From positions 1 to 38,459 of the forward strand of contig JAFRIS010000009.1 of assembly GCA_017432665.1 (NCBI GenBank): a stretch of DNA of 38,459 nucleotides, in the 5' to 3' direction. Below the pieces are notes generated by a model. The model was not told where the DNA came from. It worked only from the letters and a program-made list of their open reading frames with translations, and did not search any database. The DNA comes from Bacilli bacterium (GTDB lineage: Bacteria > Bacillota_I > Bacilli_A > RF39 > UBA660). This document shows, in pieces, positions 15,764 through 24,090 of the stretch. The position numbers and the translations under genes were made by a program. Numbering within the stretch: position 1 is the stretch's first letter; every line of letters starts with the position of its first letter.

Positions 15764-18700
15764 ATGCCAAGAATTAATATTAACGAGTATTTATACATTG
15801 ATTATGAATTAGAATCAGATAATAGTGTTGAAAATATTGAGCAATACAGTATTCCAAGAAAAGAAAGTATTAAATTACATAATATCCCTAATGGGATTAT
15901 GTTTTATGATGAAAAAGAAGGCATTATACGTTTAAAAAGTGGAATAAATTGGGTAGAGATACTTAAGTTTGATAAAGATACAGGTGAGTTCAAGTGGTTA
16001 ATTAATCCATTAGATTTTATAACGACATTAGAAGTGACTAATGAATACTTAGATAATGGTACTAATGCTAACTATGCTAGAAATACTGAAATATTTGATG
16101 AGCAAAGGAAAAGAAAAAGAGGAATTCTTCCAAGCATAGATACTGAAAGAGAACTTCACACTCATTTTATTCAAGTTTTGAGTGCTGAACAATTATTAGA
16201 TTTTTTGGAATCTCAAGGTGTAAAATCAATTTTTTGTATTAAAGGACCAGCAAAAGCTATAGCAATTATTCCAGAAGATGATTATATAAAATTAACGGTT
16301 GCTCAAATAGAGAAAAAATATAATTGTAAAGCAATTAGTATTGAAGAAGCGAAAAAAGAACCAAAAATTCTTGATCAATTATCCGCACCAATTGATACTA
16401 ATACTGATTTTGAGTATTTTGAAAGTTGTTTTCCAATGCGTTCTGCACTAATATCGTTAGCTTGTTGTAGCGCTAAAGATAATAGTCAACAAGAAGGCAT
16501 TGATGAAATAAGAACATTAAATGAAGAAATTGAAGCAATAGAAAAGACGATTAAAAGTTTAGAAGAAGATTATAATAAAGAATATGTTGGTTTAATCAGG
16601 ATAAAAGAAATACGTGAACAGATTGAAAATGAAGACAGTCGTAAAAAGGCATTAGAAAAACTAAATGATGAGATTAAAGAATTAGAAAATCGTGATTTAG
16701 AAGCTATTAAAAAGGAATTAGAAAGTAATCTTGCAAGAAAAAAGAAATTAGTTCAAGAAAAAAGAGAAGTTGTATTGATAGAGACTTATAAAGACTTATT
16801 TGCTAAAAGTTTGGAAGTCTTAAGAGATTATGGTGTCAAATATGTTGAATTCAGTTATTCAAATATAGAACGAATAAAGAAAATGATTGAAGGATTTCCT
16901 GGTGTTGAAGGTATTGATTTTAAGTTCTTAATAAGTCAACATCGTAAGGATAGTGAAGGTAGTGCTCTAATAGGAGCATGTAAGGTTTTATCAGAAATGC
17001 TTAGTGATGATAAGCATAAAGATAAAATAGCCGGTTTTGATTTGATGGGAATGGAAGATAGAATTAGAGATCCCGAAGATTTTATAGATAGCGGTAAAAA
17101 GTGTAATACTTTACGCACAAAATTAGAATATGCTATTACAGGAATGTTAGAAGGTTCAATAGATTCAGAAAAGAAACCAGTATTACGTCTACATGCCGGT
17201 GAAATATATTATGAAGAAGGCAATCCTAATTTAACTTTAGAGATTCTTAAACAAATAGAAGATGCGATAAGGAATGAATATGCAGAAATATATTCTATAC
17301 TTAACGATTATAAAAATAACGGTATAGAGGATATAGAAGCATTGTATAGAAACCATAAAAAATATGAATTTTTGGTGAACAAAAGTAATATTGATAGTTT
17401 AAAGAGATGGATAAAACAGAAGAAAAAACTAAATAGTGCAAAAAATCCCGAGAGTAAAAAAGTTCAAAAGATAGCTAAAGAATTAAGTCAAATTGAAAAA
17501 CAACTTGAAGATATTCTTGGTACTGATATCATGTCTAAACTTAACAACACTATTATTTCAAAATTTGAGAGTGGTGATATTTCTGAAGATGATATTGTCG
17601 ATGCAATTATTACTGAAGAATTAAAAGTTTTAGAGAAAGATTCCATAAAATATAGAATTATTACTGAAGTTGAAAGACAAAGTCTTTCTGAAGAGGAGTT
17701 AGAAGTAGAAATAGAAATACTAAAAGATTTAAAAGATAATTTTTGCTTAAAAGATAGATTAGAAATAAGAGTTGGACATGGACTTCATTTTAAAGAAACT
17801 AAAGAATACTATGAAATGTTAAGACATTTTGGAGTTATAGTTGAACTATGTACAAGTTCAAATACTAAATTGGGTAATATGAAAACGCTAGATGAAATAC
17901 CTTATGATAAATATGTTGTAGAAGGGATACCTGTTGTTGTAGGAACTGATGGAGAAGGATATTTTAGAGATTCTATGAAACAAGAAGCAAGTTTAATTTC
18001 TGCTATTTCTGAAGGTAAAACAGATACTATGACTGATTCAAATGATCCTGATAATGGTCCGAAAAAGCCAAGCAAAATGGATAAGTATTTAGGTCATTTT
18101 CTTAGTGGATGGACGATTCATTCTAAATTAAGTAAAACTGCAAAAGGACTTAATATGGATGTGACAGTTGAAGAATATATGTCTTCAGTTAATAATAGTA
18201 ATGCTCTATTTATGGAAGGTTATGATAATGCTGATGGCAAAAAGAAGTATGTCAATAATTACTTTAAGAATCTTTACATTATTAACGGAGATAGAAATTC
18301 AAAAGAGATTGAAAGGTTAAAAGTTGAAATTGGAAAAGCATTTAACTTTATTATGGATATGCAATCAAACGAACTTTATTTTAGTAATTCTGAATTGCAA
18401 TTAGTTAAAAAGAATCTTGATAAAATTGAAGAATATTTTAAAGAAGAAAAATATGTTAAAGCAGCTATACTTTTAGTATCATTGCAAGCAGTGATGGGAT
18501 ATCAAACAGATTTGGTGGAAGTATTATATTTAATGAAAGAAAATAATTTAAGTTTTTCTCAATGCTTAAAGACAAAAGTAATTAACAAATATAAATTTGA
18601 TGAAATGGATCGTATCAATAACGATAATGTTAAAAATAATAATTTAAGACCACGATCATATATAAATATTCATGGTGATCACTATATGCAGTATGCATTT

Positions 18701-19132
18701 ATAAAGAAATACTATAATGAAAAATCTTATTTAAGAAAATTAACTATCGAATATAAAAAATTGTTGGCTGCCATAGAAGAAAGTCCTAAAAAGGATGACT
18801 ATAAAGTTATGTTGGTTGTTGATGATATTTGTAATCTTATGCATAGACTTTATAATTGTGAAAATGATCAAAAATATTACTTTGATAATAAAAATATTAT
18901 AAGGGCTACTTTCCTAATTATAGGTTTAGGAAAGAGTTTAGGAATTGATGTTGACTTACCTGAAAATATTATTAATAATAAAAGCCATGATATGAATGAT
19001 TATGTGGCTGATAGTAATAATGATATTATTAATGATGCTGAATCGATTGATAAAAAAGATTCTGAATCAGATGACTATTTAAAAGACAAATACGACTTAT
19101 ATTCAAAAGAAACTAAAAAAAGGAAGTATTAA
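15764..19132 (+). CDS. Giant adenosine-deaminase-like amidohydrolase
   Basis: A 1122-residue protein, about three times a normal adenosine deaminase. Scattered through it are the ADA motifs: ELHTHF (metal ligands His132, His134), LRLHAGE (His477 and the catalytic Glu480), VGHGLHF (His672), VELCTSSNTKLG (from Glu694), and GTDGEGYF (metal ligand Asp729; the second Asp of the usual TDD is Gly). About 340 residues, including a coiled coil near 240-340, separate the first two motifs. An N-terminal beta-rich part and a C-terminal helical part of about 370 residues are unassigned. Probably a cytosolic purine (or base) deaminase with added regulatory or assembly domains. ATG 15764 follows GAGGGTG. 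The next gene begins 3 bp later. Confidence 0.82.
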   Translation: MPRININEYLYIDYELESDNSVENIEQYSIPRKESIKLHNIPNGIMFYDEKEGIIRLKSGINWVEILKFDKDTGEFKWLINPLDFITTLEVTNEYLDNGTNANYARNTEIFDEQRKRKRGILPSIDTERELHTHFIQVLSAEQLLDFLESQGVKSIFCIKGPAKAIAIIPEDDYIKLTVAQIEKKYNCKAISIEEAKKEPKILDQLSAPIDTNTDFEYFESCFPMRSALISLACCSAKDNSQQEGIDEIRTLNEEIEAIEKTIKSLEEDYNKEYVGLIRIKEIREQIENEDSRKKALEKLNDEIKELENRDLEAIKKELESNLARKKKLVQEKREVVLIETYKDLFAKSLEVLRDYGVKYVEFSYSNIERIKKMIEGFPGVEGIDFKFLISQHRKDSEGSALIGACKVLSEMLSDDKHKDKIAGFDLMGMEDRIRDPEDFIDSGKKCNTLRTKLEYAITGMLEGSIDSEKKPVLRLHAGEIYYEEGNPNLTLEILKQIEDAIRNEYAEIYSILNDYKNNGIEDIEALYRNHKKYEFLVNKSNIDSLKRWIKQKKKLNSAKNPESKKVQKIAKELSQIEKQLEDILGTDIMSKLNNTIISKFESGDISEDDIVDAIITEELKVLEKDSIKYRIITEVERQSLSEEELEVEIEILKDLKDNFCLKDRLEIRVGHGLHFKETKEYYEMLRHFGVIVELCTSSNTKLGNMKTLDEIPYDKYVVEGIPVVVGTDGEGYFRDSMKQEASLISAISEGKTDTMTDSNDPDNGPKKPSKMDKYLGHFLSGWTIHSKLSKTAKGLNMDVTVEEYMSSVNNSNALFMEGYDNADGKKKYVNNYFKNLYIINGDRNSKEIERLKVEIGKAFNFIMDMQSNELYFSNSELQLVKKNLDKIEEYFKEEKYVKAAILLVSLQAVMGYQTDLVEVLYLMKENNLSFSQCLKTKVINKYKFDEMDRINNDNVKNNNLRPRSYINIHGDHYMQYAFIKKYYNEKSYLRKLTIEYKKLLAAIEESPKKDDYKVMLVVDDICNLMHRLYNCENDQKYYFDNKNIIRATFLIIGLGKSLGIDVDLPENIINNKSHDMNDYVADSNNDIINDAESIDKKDSESDDYLKDKYDLYSKETKKRKY

Positions 19133-19135
19133 AAT

Positions 19136-19519
19136 ATGATAGAATTGATTGAAGAAATAGAAAAACATAAAAGTAAGAATAATTCTAATGTTTGTGAAGA
19201 ACTTATAGAAAGAATAAAGGATTATAATATAAAATCTAAAGAGGAATTATTAACTCATGAAAACAGTTACTTTTATGAAAATGATTTAGATAAGAAAATT
19301 GATCAAAAATATAAGTCATATGTTCTTGATTATACTAGACTGGATAATGCTACTAATAGTGATATTATCAAATTAAAAGAATATGAAGCAAATATGAAAA
19401 AAGCTACTAATAATTTAGAAAAATGTAAGTATTTAATATTAATTTATGATTATGTGGGTTATGAATTAGCTTTTCCATATGAAGCATATTTACTAATTGT
19501 TAGTGATAATTTGAATTAG
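19136..19519 (+). CDS. Small helical partner of the ADA-like gene, unknown
   Basis: A 127-residue, charged, helical protein with no membrane segment or recognised domain. It starts 3 bp after the ADA-like stop with AAAAGGAAG upstream, so the two form one operon and may act together. It could be an accessory or assembly subunit, but there is no direct evidence. Confidence 0.75.
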   Translation: MIELIEEIEKHKSKNNSNVCEELIERIKDYNIKSKEELLTHENSYFYENDLDKKIDQKYKSYVLDYTRLDNATNSDIIKLKEYEANMKKATNNLEKCKYLILIYDYVGYELAFPYEAYLLIVSDNLN

Positions 19520-19522
19520 TAC

Positions 19523-19550
19523 TTGATATTAATAAAAAGCATGTTATAAT
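19523..19550 (+). promoter_or_regulatory. Promoter of the SAM-riboswitch operon
   Basis: TTGATA (19523-19528), 16 bp, TATAAT (19545-19550); start near 19557, just ahead of the aptamer. Confidence 0.75.
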
Positions 19551-19560
19551 GAATTTACAT

Positions 19561-19640
19561 CTTATAAAGAGTGATGGAGGGACTAGCCCTATGAAGTCAC
19601 ACCAACCTATTAAATTAGGTGGTAAAGCTAGATCTATAAG
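19561..19640 (+). promoter_or_regulatory. SAM-I (S-box) riboswitch aptamer
   Basis: P1 is CTTATA (19561-19566) with TATAAG (19635-19640). Between them are the S-box hallmarks: AAAGAGTGATGGAGGGA, GCCCTATGAA, CCAACC and GGTGGTAAA-GCTAGATC. Binds S-adenosylmethionine and reports on its level. Minor differences from consensus (ACACCAACC in place of GGCAACC) do not affect the fold. It governs the downstream metK-like operon. Confidence 0.9.
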
Positions 19641-19679
19641 ATAACTTTAAGAACGCAAGTTATCTTGGGTTCTTTTTTT
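19638..19679 (+). terminator. Riboswitch expression platform (antiterminator/terminator)
   Basis: AAGATAACTT (19638-19647) can pair with AAGTTATCTT (19657-19666); this shares bases with P1 and traps AAGAAC in its loop. With P1 closed by SAM, AAGAAC (19649-19654) pairs with GTTCTT (19669-19674) before seven T, ending transcription. An OFF switch. Confidence 0.75.
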
Positions 19680-19709
19680 GTATCTAGCAAGGTGTAGAAA
19701 GGAGATAGT

Positions 19710-19934
19710 ATGGATAAAGATGTAGAAGTAATGCTTTATAGACTTTATGATGTAGTTAATACTCCACATGATGATGTAATGATACTCCCATTTGGGAATA
19801 GTAAGCCAGAAGAAGTAATTAAGTGGTTAGATGAATTAAGCGATGAAGAGTTTTCCTTATTAATGAAAACCCCCATAATTCATCAAGCAAAACATTTTTA
19901 TACTAAAGTTAGAAAACAATTGAAAGGAGAATAA
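19710..19934 (+). CDS. Unknown 74-residue protein of the SAM operon
   Basis: A 74-residue protein, acidic in the first half and basic at the C-terminus, with no membrane segment. It is the first gene behind the SAM-I riboswitch and ends 2 bp before the metK-like start, so it is expressed only when SAM is low. ATG 19710 follows GAAAGGAG. Its place ahead of an abbreviated MetK makes an accessory role possible; no family recognised. Confidence 0.75.
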   Translation: MDKDVEVMLYRLYDVVNTPHDDVMILPFGNSKPEEVIKWLDELSDEEFSLLMKTPIIHQAKHFYTKVRKQLKGE

Positions 19935-19936
19935 GA

Positions 19937-20719
19937 ATGATAGAGAAAGTTAATCCAAGTCATCCTGACAAATTAGCTGATCGTATTGCAGGTGCAATAG
20001 TTGATTTGGCTTATAAAAAAAATAAAAACCCTAAAATAGCAGTAGAAGTATTATTAGGGCATGGTCATTGTCATATTATTATTGAGACAAGTGAGTCTTT
20101 TAAGAAAAAAGAAATTGAAAGTATTGTAGAACGCATTGTGGGAGATGTAGAAGTAGATTTATTGGTAGTTAAACAAGATAAATATTTAGCTAGTAACCAA
20201 AAAGATAAAATACGTTGTGGAGATAATGGTATTTTTAAAGGTGTACCATTAAAAGAATATGATAAAAAATTATCTGAAATAGCTAGAACTATTTATAAAA
20301 AATATCCACATGATGGTAAATATATTTTATCTAATGATAAGCTAATTATTTGCCAAAGTAATTCTCCTACAGACAAACTAAAAGAAATGTATCCAGAGGC
20401 TATTATTAATCCTTTAGGTGATTGGATAGGTGGTATTAATACTGATAGTGGAGCAACTAATAGAAAACTAGGTTCTGATATGGCTGAATCTGTTACTGGT
20501 GGTGGTCTTCATGGCAAGGATTTATCTAAAGCGGATGTCAGTATTAATATCTATGTTTTTAATAAGGCACAAGAAACAGGAAAAGAAGTAAAACTATACT
20601 GTGCTATTGGTGATGAATTCATAGATGGGAAACCATATAGTGAAATAGTTGATTATGCTAGAGACTATATTGATAAAATAGGTGGTTTTGAAAAACTAGC
20701 TGAATGGGGATTGTATTAA
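19937..20719 (+). CDS. Short-form S-adenosylmethionine synthetase
   Basis: MetK family enzyme making SAM from methionine and ATP, in the cytoplasm. Only 260 residues against about 395 for usual MetK. Signature residues are kept: SHPDKLADRI near the start (usual GHPDK), CGDNGIF (GDQG), INPLGDWIGG, TDSGATNRK (usual CGLTGRK with Arg and Lys), and TGGGLHGKDLSKAD (usual GGGAFSGKD..K.D). Loss is mostly in the linking regions and the central domain, including the GEITT segment. It sits under a SAM-I riboswitch, which strongly supports a role in SAM supply. ATG 19937 follows AAAGGAGA. The enzyme may need a different partner or assembly. Confidence 0.88.
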   Translation: MIEKVNPSHPDKLADRIAGAIVDLAYKKNKNPKIAVEVLLGHGHCHIIIETSESFKKKEIESIVERIVGDVEVDLLVVKQDKYLASNQKDKIRCGDNGIFKGVPLKEYDKKLSEIARTIYKKYPHDGKYILSNDKLIICQSNSPTDKLKEMYPEAIINPLGDWIGGINTDSGATNRKLGSDMAESVTGGGLHGKDLSKADVSINIYVFNKAQETGKEVKLYCAIGDEFIDGKPYSEIVDYARDYIDKIGGFEKLAEWGLY

Positions 20720-20743
20720 AAAAGAGCTTTGAGCTCTTTTTTA
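20717..20743. terminator. Bidirectional terminator
   Basis: AAAAAGAGCT/AGCTCTTTTT with a TTG loop between the metK-like gene and the convergent deacetylase gene. Confidence 0.85.
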
Positions 20744-21676
20744 CTTGTTAACCATAACACTGTCATAGAATAAAGGTAATAAGATATAGTTATTATCTTC
20801 TAAATATTTTATTACATCAGGTAAAATAGAGTAAGTTATATGATTATAGTCATGGAATAGTACTACTTCTATGTCTTTGTCAATTGATTTAGTAAAAGTA
20901 TTCCAAGCCTGTTCTTTAGTCTTTAATCCACCACCATCACCATCTTGTGCAGTCCAATCAACCCAACCATATCCTTTTTCTCTTAACTTAGTAATAATAG
21001 GTTCTTTTAAATTTTTAGCAGTACTACTACCACCAGGAAATCTCATAATATTAGTTTTTATGTTAGTTTTGTTATAGATCAATGTTTCTTGTTTTTGAAC
21101 ATCAGCAATAAAGTTATCAACACTACTATATAAACCAGCAAATATGGCATGAGAATAAGTATGATTAGCTATAGTATGATTATTATCAGTTATCTTTTTA
21201 TAAATAGTTGTACAATCTTCTTTACGATTATCAATGCAAGAATCTTTTCCAAGACCTATAGTAAAGAAAGTGGCTTTTACTTGCTTTTCATTTAAGGTAT
21301 TTAAAACATCATTAGTTAAATAATAAGGACCATCGTCAAAAGTAAGATAAGCTATTTTCACTTTACCATTTCCTTCTTGAATAGTAGTCTCAACTTTTTT
21401 AGCTAAATCAAATACTTCTTTTTTAGTATTTTCAATAGTTTGATCAATATGTTCTAATTTATTTAATTCAGTACTAAATTCCTGATTAGTTTTTAAAACG
21501 TTATGATAGTCGTTTTTAATTTTATTATATTTTTCTTTTTGAGTAATAGTATCTTTCTGATACTTTTTTATTTGAAGATAATTATTAATAGTTAGGAAAC
21601 AACCTATACCTAGAATTATTAGATAGATAAGAATAATTATAGGGCTTTTTTTAGCTTTTCTTTTGCTTTTTCCCAT
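20741..21676 (-). CDS. Polysaccharide (peptidoglycan/chitooligosaccharide) deacetylase
   Basis: A 311-residue NodB-type deacetylase anchored by one N-terminal helix (about 13-33) with a coiled-coil stalk (about 35-100). The catalytic domain has TFDDGP (Asp114, Asp115), HTYSH (His172, His176), RFPGG (Arg212) and FHDY (His274). These give a metal-dependent enzyme removing N-acetyl groups from an envelope glycan outside the membrane, often peptidoglycan GlcNAc to resist lysozyme. ATG 21676 has AGGAA 8 bp upstream. It overlaps the upstream gene by 40 bp, which makes translational coupling probable. Confidence 0.92.
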   Translation of the reverse strand: MGKSKRKAKKSPIIILIYLIILGIGCFLTINNYLQIKKYQKDTITQKEKYNKIKNDYHNVLKTNQEFSTELNKLEHIDQTIENTKKEVFDLAKKVETTIQEGNGKVKIAYLTFDDGPYYLTNDVLNTLNEKQVKATFFTIGLGKDSCIDNRKEDCTTIYKKITDNNHTIANHTYSHAIFAGLYSSVDNFIADVQKQETLIYNKTNIKTNIMRFPGGSSTAKNLKEPIITKLREKGYGWVDWTAQDGDGGGLKTKEQAWNTFTKSIDKDIEVVLFHDYNHITYSILPDVIKYLEDNNYILLPLFYDSVMVNK

Positions 21677-21900
21677 ATTTGTAATTCCTGGTTTTTATTT
21701 TCATTCTTTTTCTTTAAATTATCTATCTCTTTAGTATAAGTGTCATTGTCTTTGTTTAACTTATCCATCTTTTTAGTTATTTCTTTGATATTATTTTTAA
21801 TTTTAGTATTTTGTTCTTTAGTATTATTTTTTATCATGAATGAATAAATACAAGAACCTGATACTATTATTAATAATAATCCTAATAATAATCTCTTCAT
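21637..21900 (-). CDS. Membrane-anchored coiled-coil protein before the deacetylase
   Basis: An 87-residue protein with one N-terminal helix (LLLGLLLIIVSGSCIYSFMI) and a long coiled coil made of Asn, Lys, Glu and Leu. The same layout (helix plus coiled coil) forms the N-terminus of the deacetylase that overlaps it, so the two stalks may pair. ATG at 21900 follows AAGGAG; a longer frame to 21951 lacks a ribosome site. No known family. Confidence 0.72.
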   Translation of the reverse strand: MKRLLLGLLLIIVSGSCIYSFMIKNNTKEQNTKIKNNIKEITKKMDKLNKDNDTYTKEIDNLKKKNENKNQELQIWEKAKEKLKKAL

Positions 21901-21980
21901 AGCAAACTCCTTTATTACTAATAAGTTAACATATTTTCTTAATAAAAACAATGTGCTATAATTTGTTTAGGAGGTTTACT

Positions 21981-22184
21981 ATGGGAAAAGCTTTAAAAGA
22001 CTTAGAGAAACAAGCTAAAGAATTACTTAAGGATAAGAAAAAGGTAGAACAAGCAGGGGATATGGTTGAAGATTTCTTAGAAAAGGCTAAGAAGAAGACA
22101 AAAGATAAGAAAAAGCAAAAAACACTAGATACTATTATTAAAGCTGTTGATGATGCTACTACTACTAAGAAGAAGAAAAAGTAA
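21981..22184 (+). CDS. Small lysine-rich protein
   Basis: A 67-residue, strongly basic helical protein (MGKALKDLEKQAKELL, ending in a Lys run). ATG 21981 follows TAGGAGG; TATAAT lies at 21957-21962. Composition is like small nucleic-acid-binding or antitoxin-like proteins, but no toxin lies next to it and no motif supports either. Divergent from the coiled-coil/deacetylase operon. Confidence 0.72.
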   Translation: MGKALKDLEKQAKELLKDKKKVEQAGDMVEDFLEKAKKKTKDKKKQKTLDTIIKAVDDATTTKKKKK

Positions 22185-22210
22185 AAAAAGCGTGCATTTT
22201 TCTTCTTTTT
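22170..22210 (+). terminator. Terminator of the Lys-rich gene
   Basis: The codons for the Lys tail, AAGAAGAAAAA (22170-22180), pair with TTTTTCTTCTT (22197-22207) followed by T. The coding end doubles as the terminator arm. Confidence 0.6.
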
Positions 22211-22252
22211 GTGTTATAATATGAAGCCATACGAAATTGAGGTGTGGTTTTT

Positions 22253-22804
22253 GTGAAAACAATAGAAAAACTCGAAGAAGAATATAATAATTATGAAGTA
22301 GGAGAAAACTCTATTGATGATTACGAGGAGTTTTATGCTTATTTGGGTAGAGTTATCGATAATGTAGAAAGACATTGGGAAGATGCTTTTAAACAAATTT
22401 CTGAGAATAATCATTGGAAAAAAATTGGCGAAATTAGAAATTTATTCCCAATATTCTTTGTAAAAGAAGATACAGTTTTCTATGAATTTGATAATGCAAT
22501 ACTTACTGAAGCTAGTGATTTGTTAGTTCATAATTTAGAATACTATGAAAAAATTAGAAATGTTGCGACTAGAAGTAATTTTCTTGAATTAAACAAACTA
22601 CTTAATTTCTTATTAGATAGATATGAAGAAAGTATGAATTATCTAAATTTTAAGAGAGATAAATTAAGTGCTGACTTTAAAGGTACAGACATAGTAGAAC
22701 CAGAGTATGATTACAATTTTGAATTAGTTGACAAATTTGCAAATAAACATATTTCTTCTTTTGAGCCAGAAAAAAAATATGCGTATATAAAAGCTCATAA
22801 GTAA
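22253..22804 (+). CDS. Unknown acidic helical protein
   Basis: A 183-residue acidic protein rich in aromatic residues (HWEDAF, NHWKKIG, LFPIFFVKEDTVFYEF), without signal or membrane helix. Family not recognised. GTG 22253 is chosen because GAGGTG (22239-22244) lies 8 bp upstream; an in-frame GTG at 22244 is inside that site. TATAAT at 22215-22220. It precedes the lipoprotein gene by 16 bp, so they probably form one operon. Confidence 0.75.
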   Translation: MKTIEKLEEEYNNYEVGENSIDDYEEFYAYLGRVIDNVERHWEDAFKQISENNHWKKIGEIRNLFPIFFVKEDTVFYEFDNAILTEASDLLVHNLEYYEKIRNVATRSNFLELNKLLNFLLDRYEESMNYLNFKRDKLSADFKGTDIVEPEYDYNFELVDKFANKHISSFEPEKKYAYIKAHK

Positions 22805-22820
22805 TATTGGAGGTTGTAAT

Positions 22821-23528
22821 ATGGAAAAGAGTAAGATGAAAAGAATAACTACTGGGGTAGGAACGATATTTATTAGTACTTGCTTATTAACTGCCTGTGG
22901 ATTAAAGAAAGAAGTAGAGATTCATCCTGAAAATATTACAACTGACGAAATAGAAGAAGAATTTAATGATAAGACTATTGATTTAGAAGATAAAGCATTA
23001 TTAGTTACTTTTGATGATTATCGAAAAGTCGATGATAGTGTTTATACTTCTGATGATTTAAAACATATTGACTGTCTAATTATTAGGGTTGATGATGATT
23101 TTGATTATAGTTTTATTAATGATTTAACTAACTTAGAATTTCTTCATTTAGATGATCATAGTACTGGTGATAGTTTAAATAATATTGATTTAAGTAAATT
23201 AGGAAAACTTACTTCAGTAGCAATTACTATGGATCCTGAAATAGGAGAGTTTAATAGTAAAAGATATGGTTTTTTAAAAAATATTAAAAGTATTAATAAT
23301 TTAATATTAGGTAGTGAAAAAACACCAATGGCTATTGATGATGACTACTTAGAAGATTTGACTAATGTTCATAATTTAGTAATTGGTATTGGTAAAAATA
23401 CTGATATAGATTATGATGATTTAGAACATTTAGATTCATTAACTATTGAAGGACCGAGTAAATATCTTAATCAAGAAGATACTGATAATTTAAAAGAAGA
23501 AGGAGTAAAAGTATATATAAAAGAATAG
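22821..23528 (+). CDS. Lipoprotein with leucine-rich-repeat-like domain
   Basis: A 235-residue lipoprotein. The signal peptide ends in the lipobox LLTAC (Cys at residue 26), so the mature protein is lipid-anchored on the outer membrane face. The mature part is acidic, with short repeats of the type LTNLEFLHLDDH, LGKLTSVAIT, INNLILG, VHNLVIG and LDSLTIEG, which resemble irregular leucine-rich repeats. Likely binds a protein or surface ligand; no enzyme motif seen. It starts 16 bp after the 183-residue gene with a TGGAGG site. Confidence 0.85.
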   Translation: MEKSKMKRITTGVGTIFISTCLLTACGLKKEVEIHPENITTDEIEEEFNDKTIDLEDKALLVTFDDYRKVDDSVYTSDDLKHIDCLIIRVDDDFDYSFINDLTNLEFLHLDDHSTGDSLNNIDLSKLGKLTSVAITMDPEIGEFNSKRYGFLKNIKSINNLILGSEKTPMAIDDDYLEDLTNVHNLVIGIGKNTDIDYDDLEHLDSLTIEGPSKYLNQEDTDNLKEEGVKVYIKE

Positions 23529-23550
23529 ATGTCAGTAGACATCTTTTTTT
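23528..23550 (+). terminator. Terminator of the lipoprotein operon
   Basis: GATGTC/GACATC with AGTA loop and eight T, starting at the stop codon. Confidence 0.85.
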
Positions 23551-23567
23551 AGACAAAATTTATATTT

Positions 23568-23609
23568 TTAGCACTTATACTTGACAAGTGCTAAAAATAG
23601 TGTTAATAT
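23568..23609 (+). promoter_or_regulatory. CIRCE operator and promoter of hsp20
   Basis: TTAGCACTT (23568-23576), 9 bp, AAGTGCTAA (23586-23594): the CIRCE inverted repeat, with one change per arm from TTAGCACTC/GAGTGCTAA. The -35 TTGACA (23581-23586) lies inside it and TAATAT (23604-23609) is 17 bp on. HrcA bound here would block the promoter until heat shock. Confidence 0.9.
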
Positions 23610-23640
23610 TAAATTGTAATAAGAAAGGAAGTTGATATAT

Positions 23641-24060
23641 ATGATGTTAATGCCAAGAAGAGATTTCGATTTATTTGGTGATGACTTTTTTAGAGATGAT
23701 TTTTTCAAAAGTGAAAAAAATAATCTAATGAAAACTGATATAAAGGAAACAGAGGATAGTTATATCCTAGATATCGATCTTCCAGGATATAAAAAAGAAG
23801 ATATTAAAGTAGATATCACAGATGGATATTTAACTATTAATGCAAAGACTTCTCATGAAAAAGAAGACAAAGAAAAAGGTAAATTCGTAAGACGTGAGAG
23901 ATTTATGGGTGAATGTAGTCGTAGTTTCTATGTAGGAGAAGATATTAAAGAAGAAGAAATTACTGCTAGTTTCAAGAATGGTATTTTAAATCTAGAAGTA
24001 CCTAAAGCAAAACCAGAAGAAAAGAAATCTGCTAAAAAATATATTGAAATTGGTGATTAA
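23641..24060 (+). CDS. Hsp20-family small heat-shock protein
   Basis: A 139-residue alpha-crystallin-type chaperone that holds unfolding proteins in the cytoplasm without ATP. The crystallin domain covers about 30-125, with the end motif NGILNLEVPK (A-x-x-x-n-G-v-L) and the LPGYKKEDI start. The N-terminus (RRDFDLFGDDFFRDDFF) is short and Phe/Asp-rich. ATG 23641 follows AAAGGAAG (23624-23631); a TTG at 23632 touches the ribosome site. Under CIRCE control, hence HrcA-repressed and heat-induced. Confidence 0.95.
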   Translation: MMLMPRRDFDLFGDDFFRDDFFKSEKNNLMKTDIKETEDSYILDIDLPGYKKEDIKVDITDGYLTINAKTSHEKEDKEKGKFVRRERFMGECSRSFYVGEDIKEEEITASFKNGILNLEVPKAKPEEKKSAKKYIEIGD

Positions 24061-24090
24061 AAAAAAGAATTCAATTTGAATTCTTTTTTT
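24061..24090. terminator. Bidirectional terminator
   Basis: AAAAAAGAATTC/GAATTCTTTTTT with a 5-nt loop between hsp20 and the convergent 143-residue gene. Confidence 0.85.

Noticed and set aside
15755-19132. RADAR defence system (RdrA/RdrB)
   Set aside because: The ADA-like protein is large like RdrB, but no RdrA-type ATPase is next to it and the length and layout differ, so the name is not supported.
21981-22184. Antitoxin gene of a toxin-antitoxin pair
   Set aside because: Small, basic and monocistronic, but no toxin-like gene is adjacent and no DNA-binding motif is visible.
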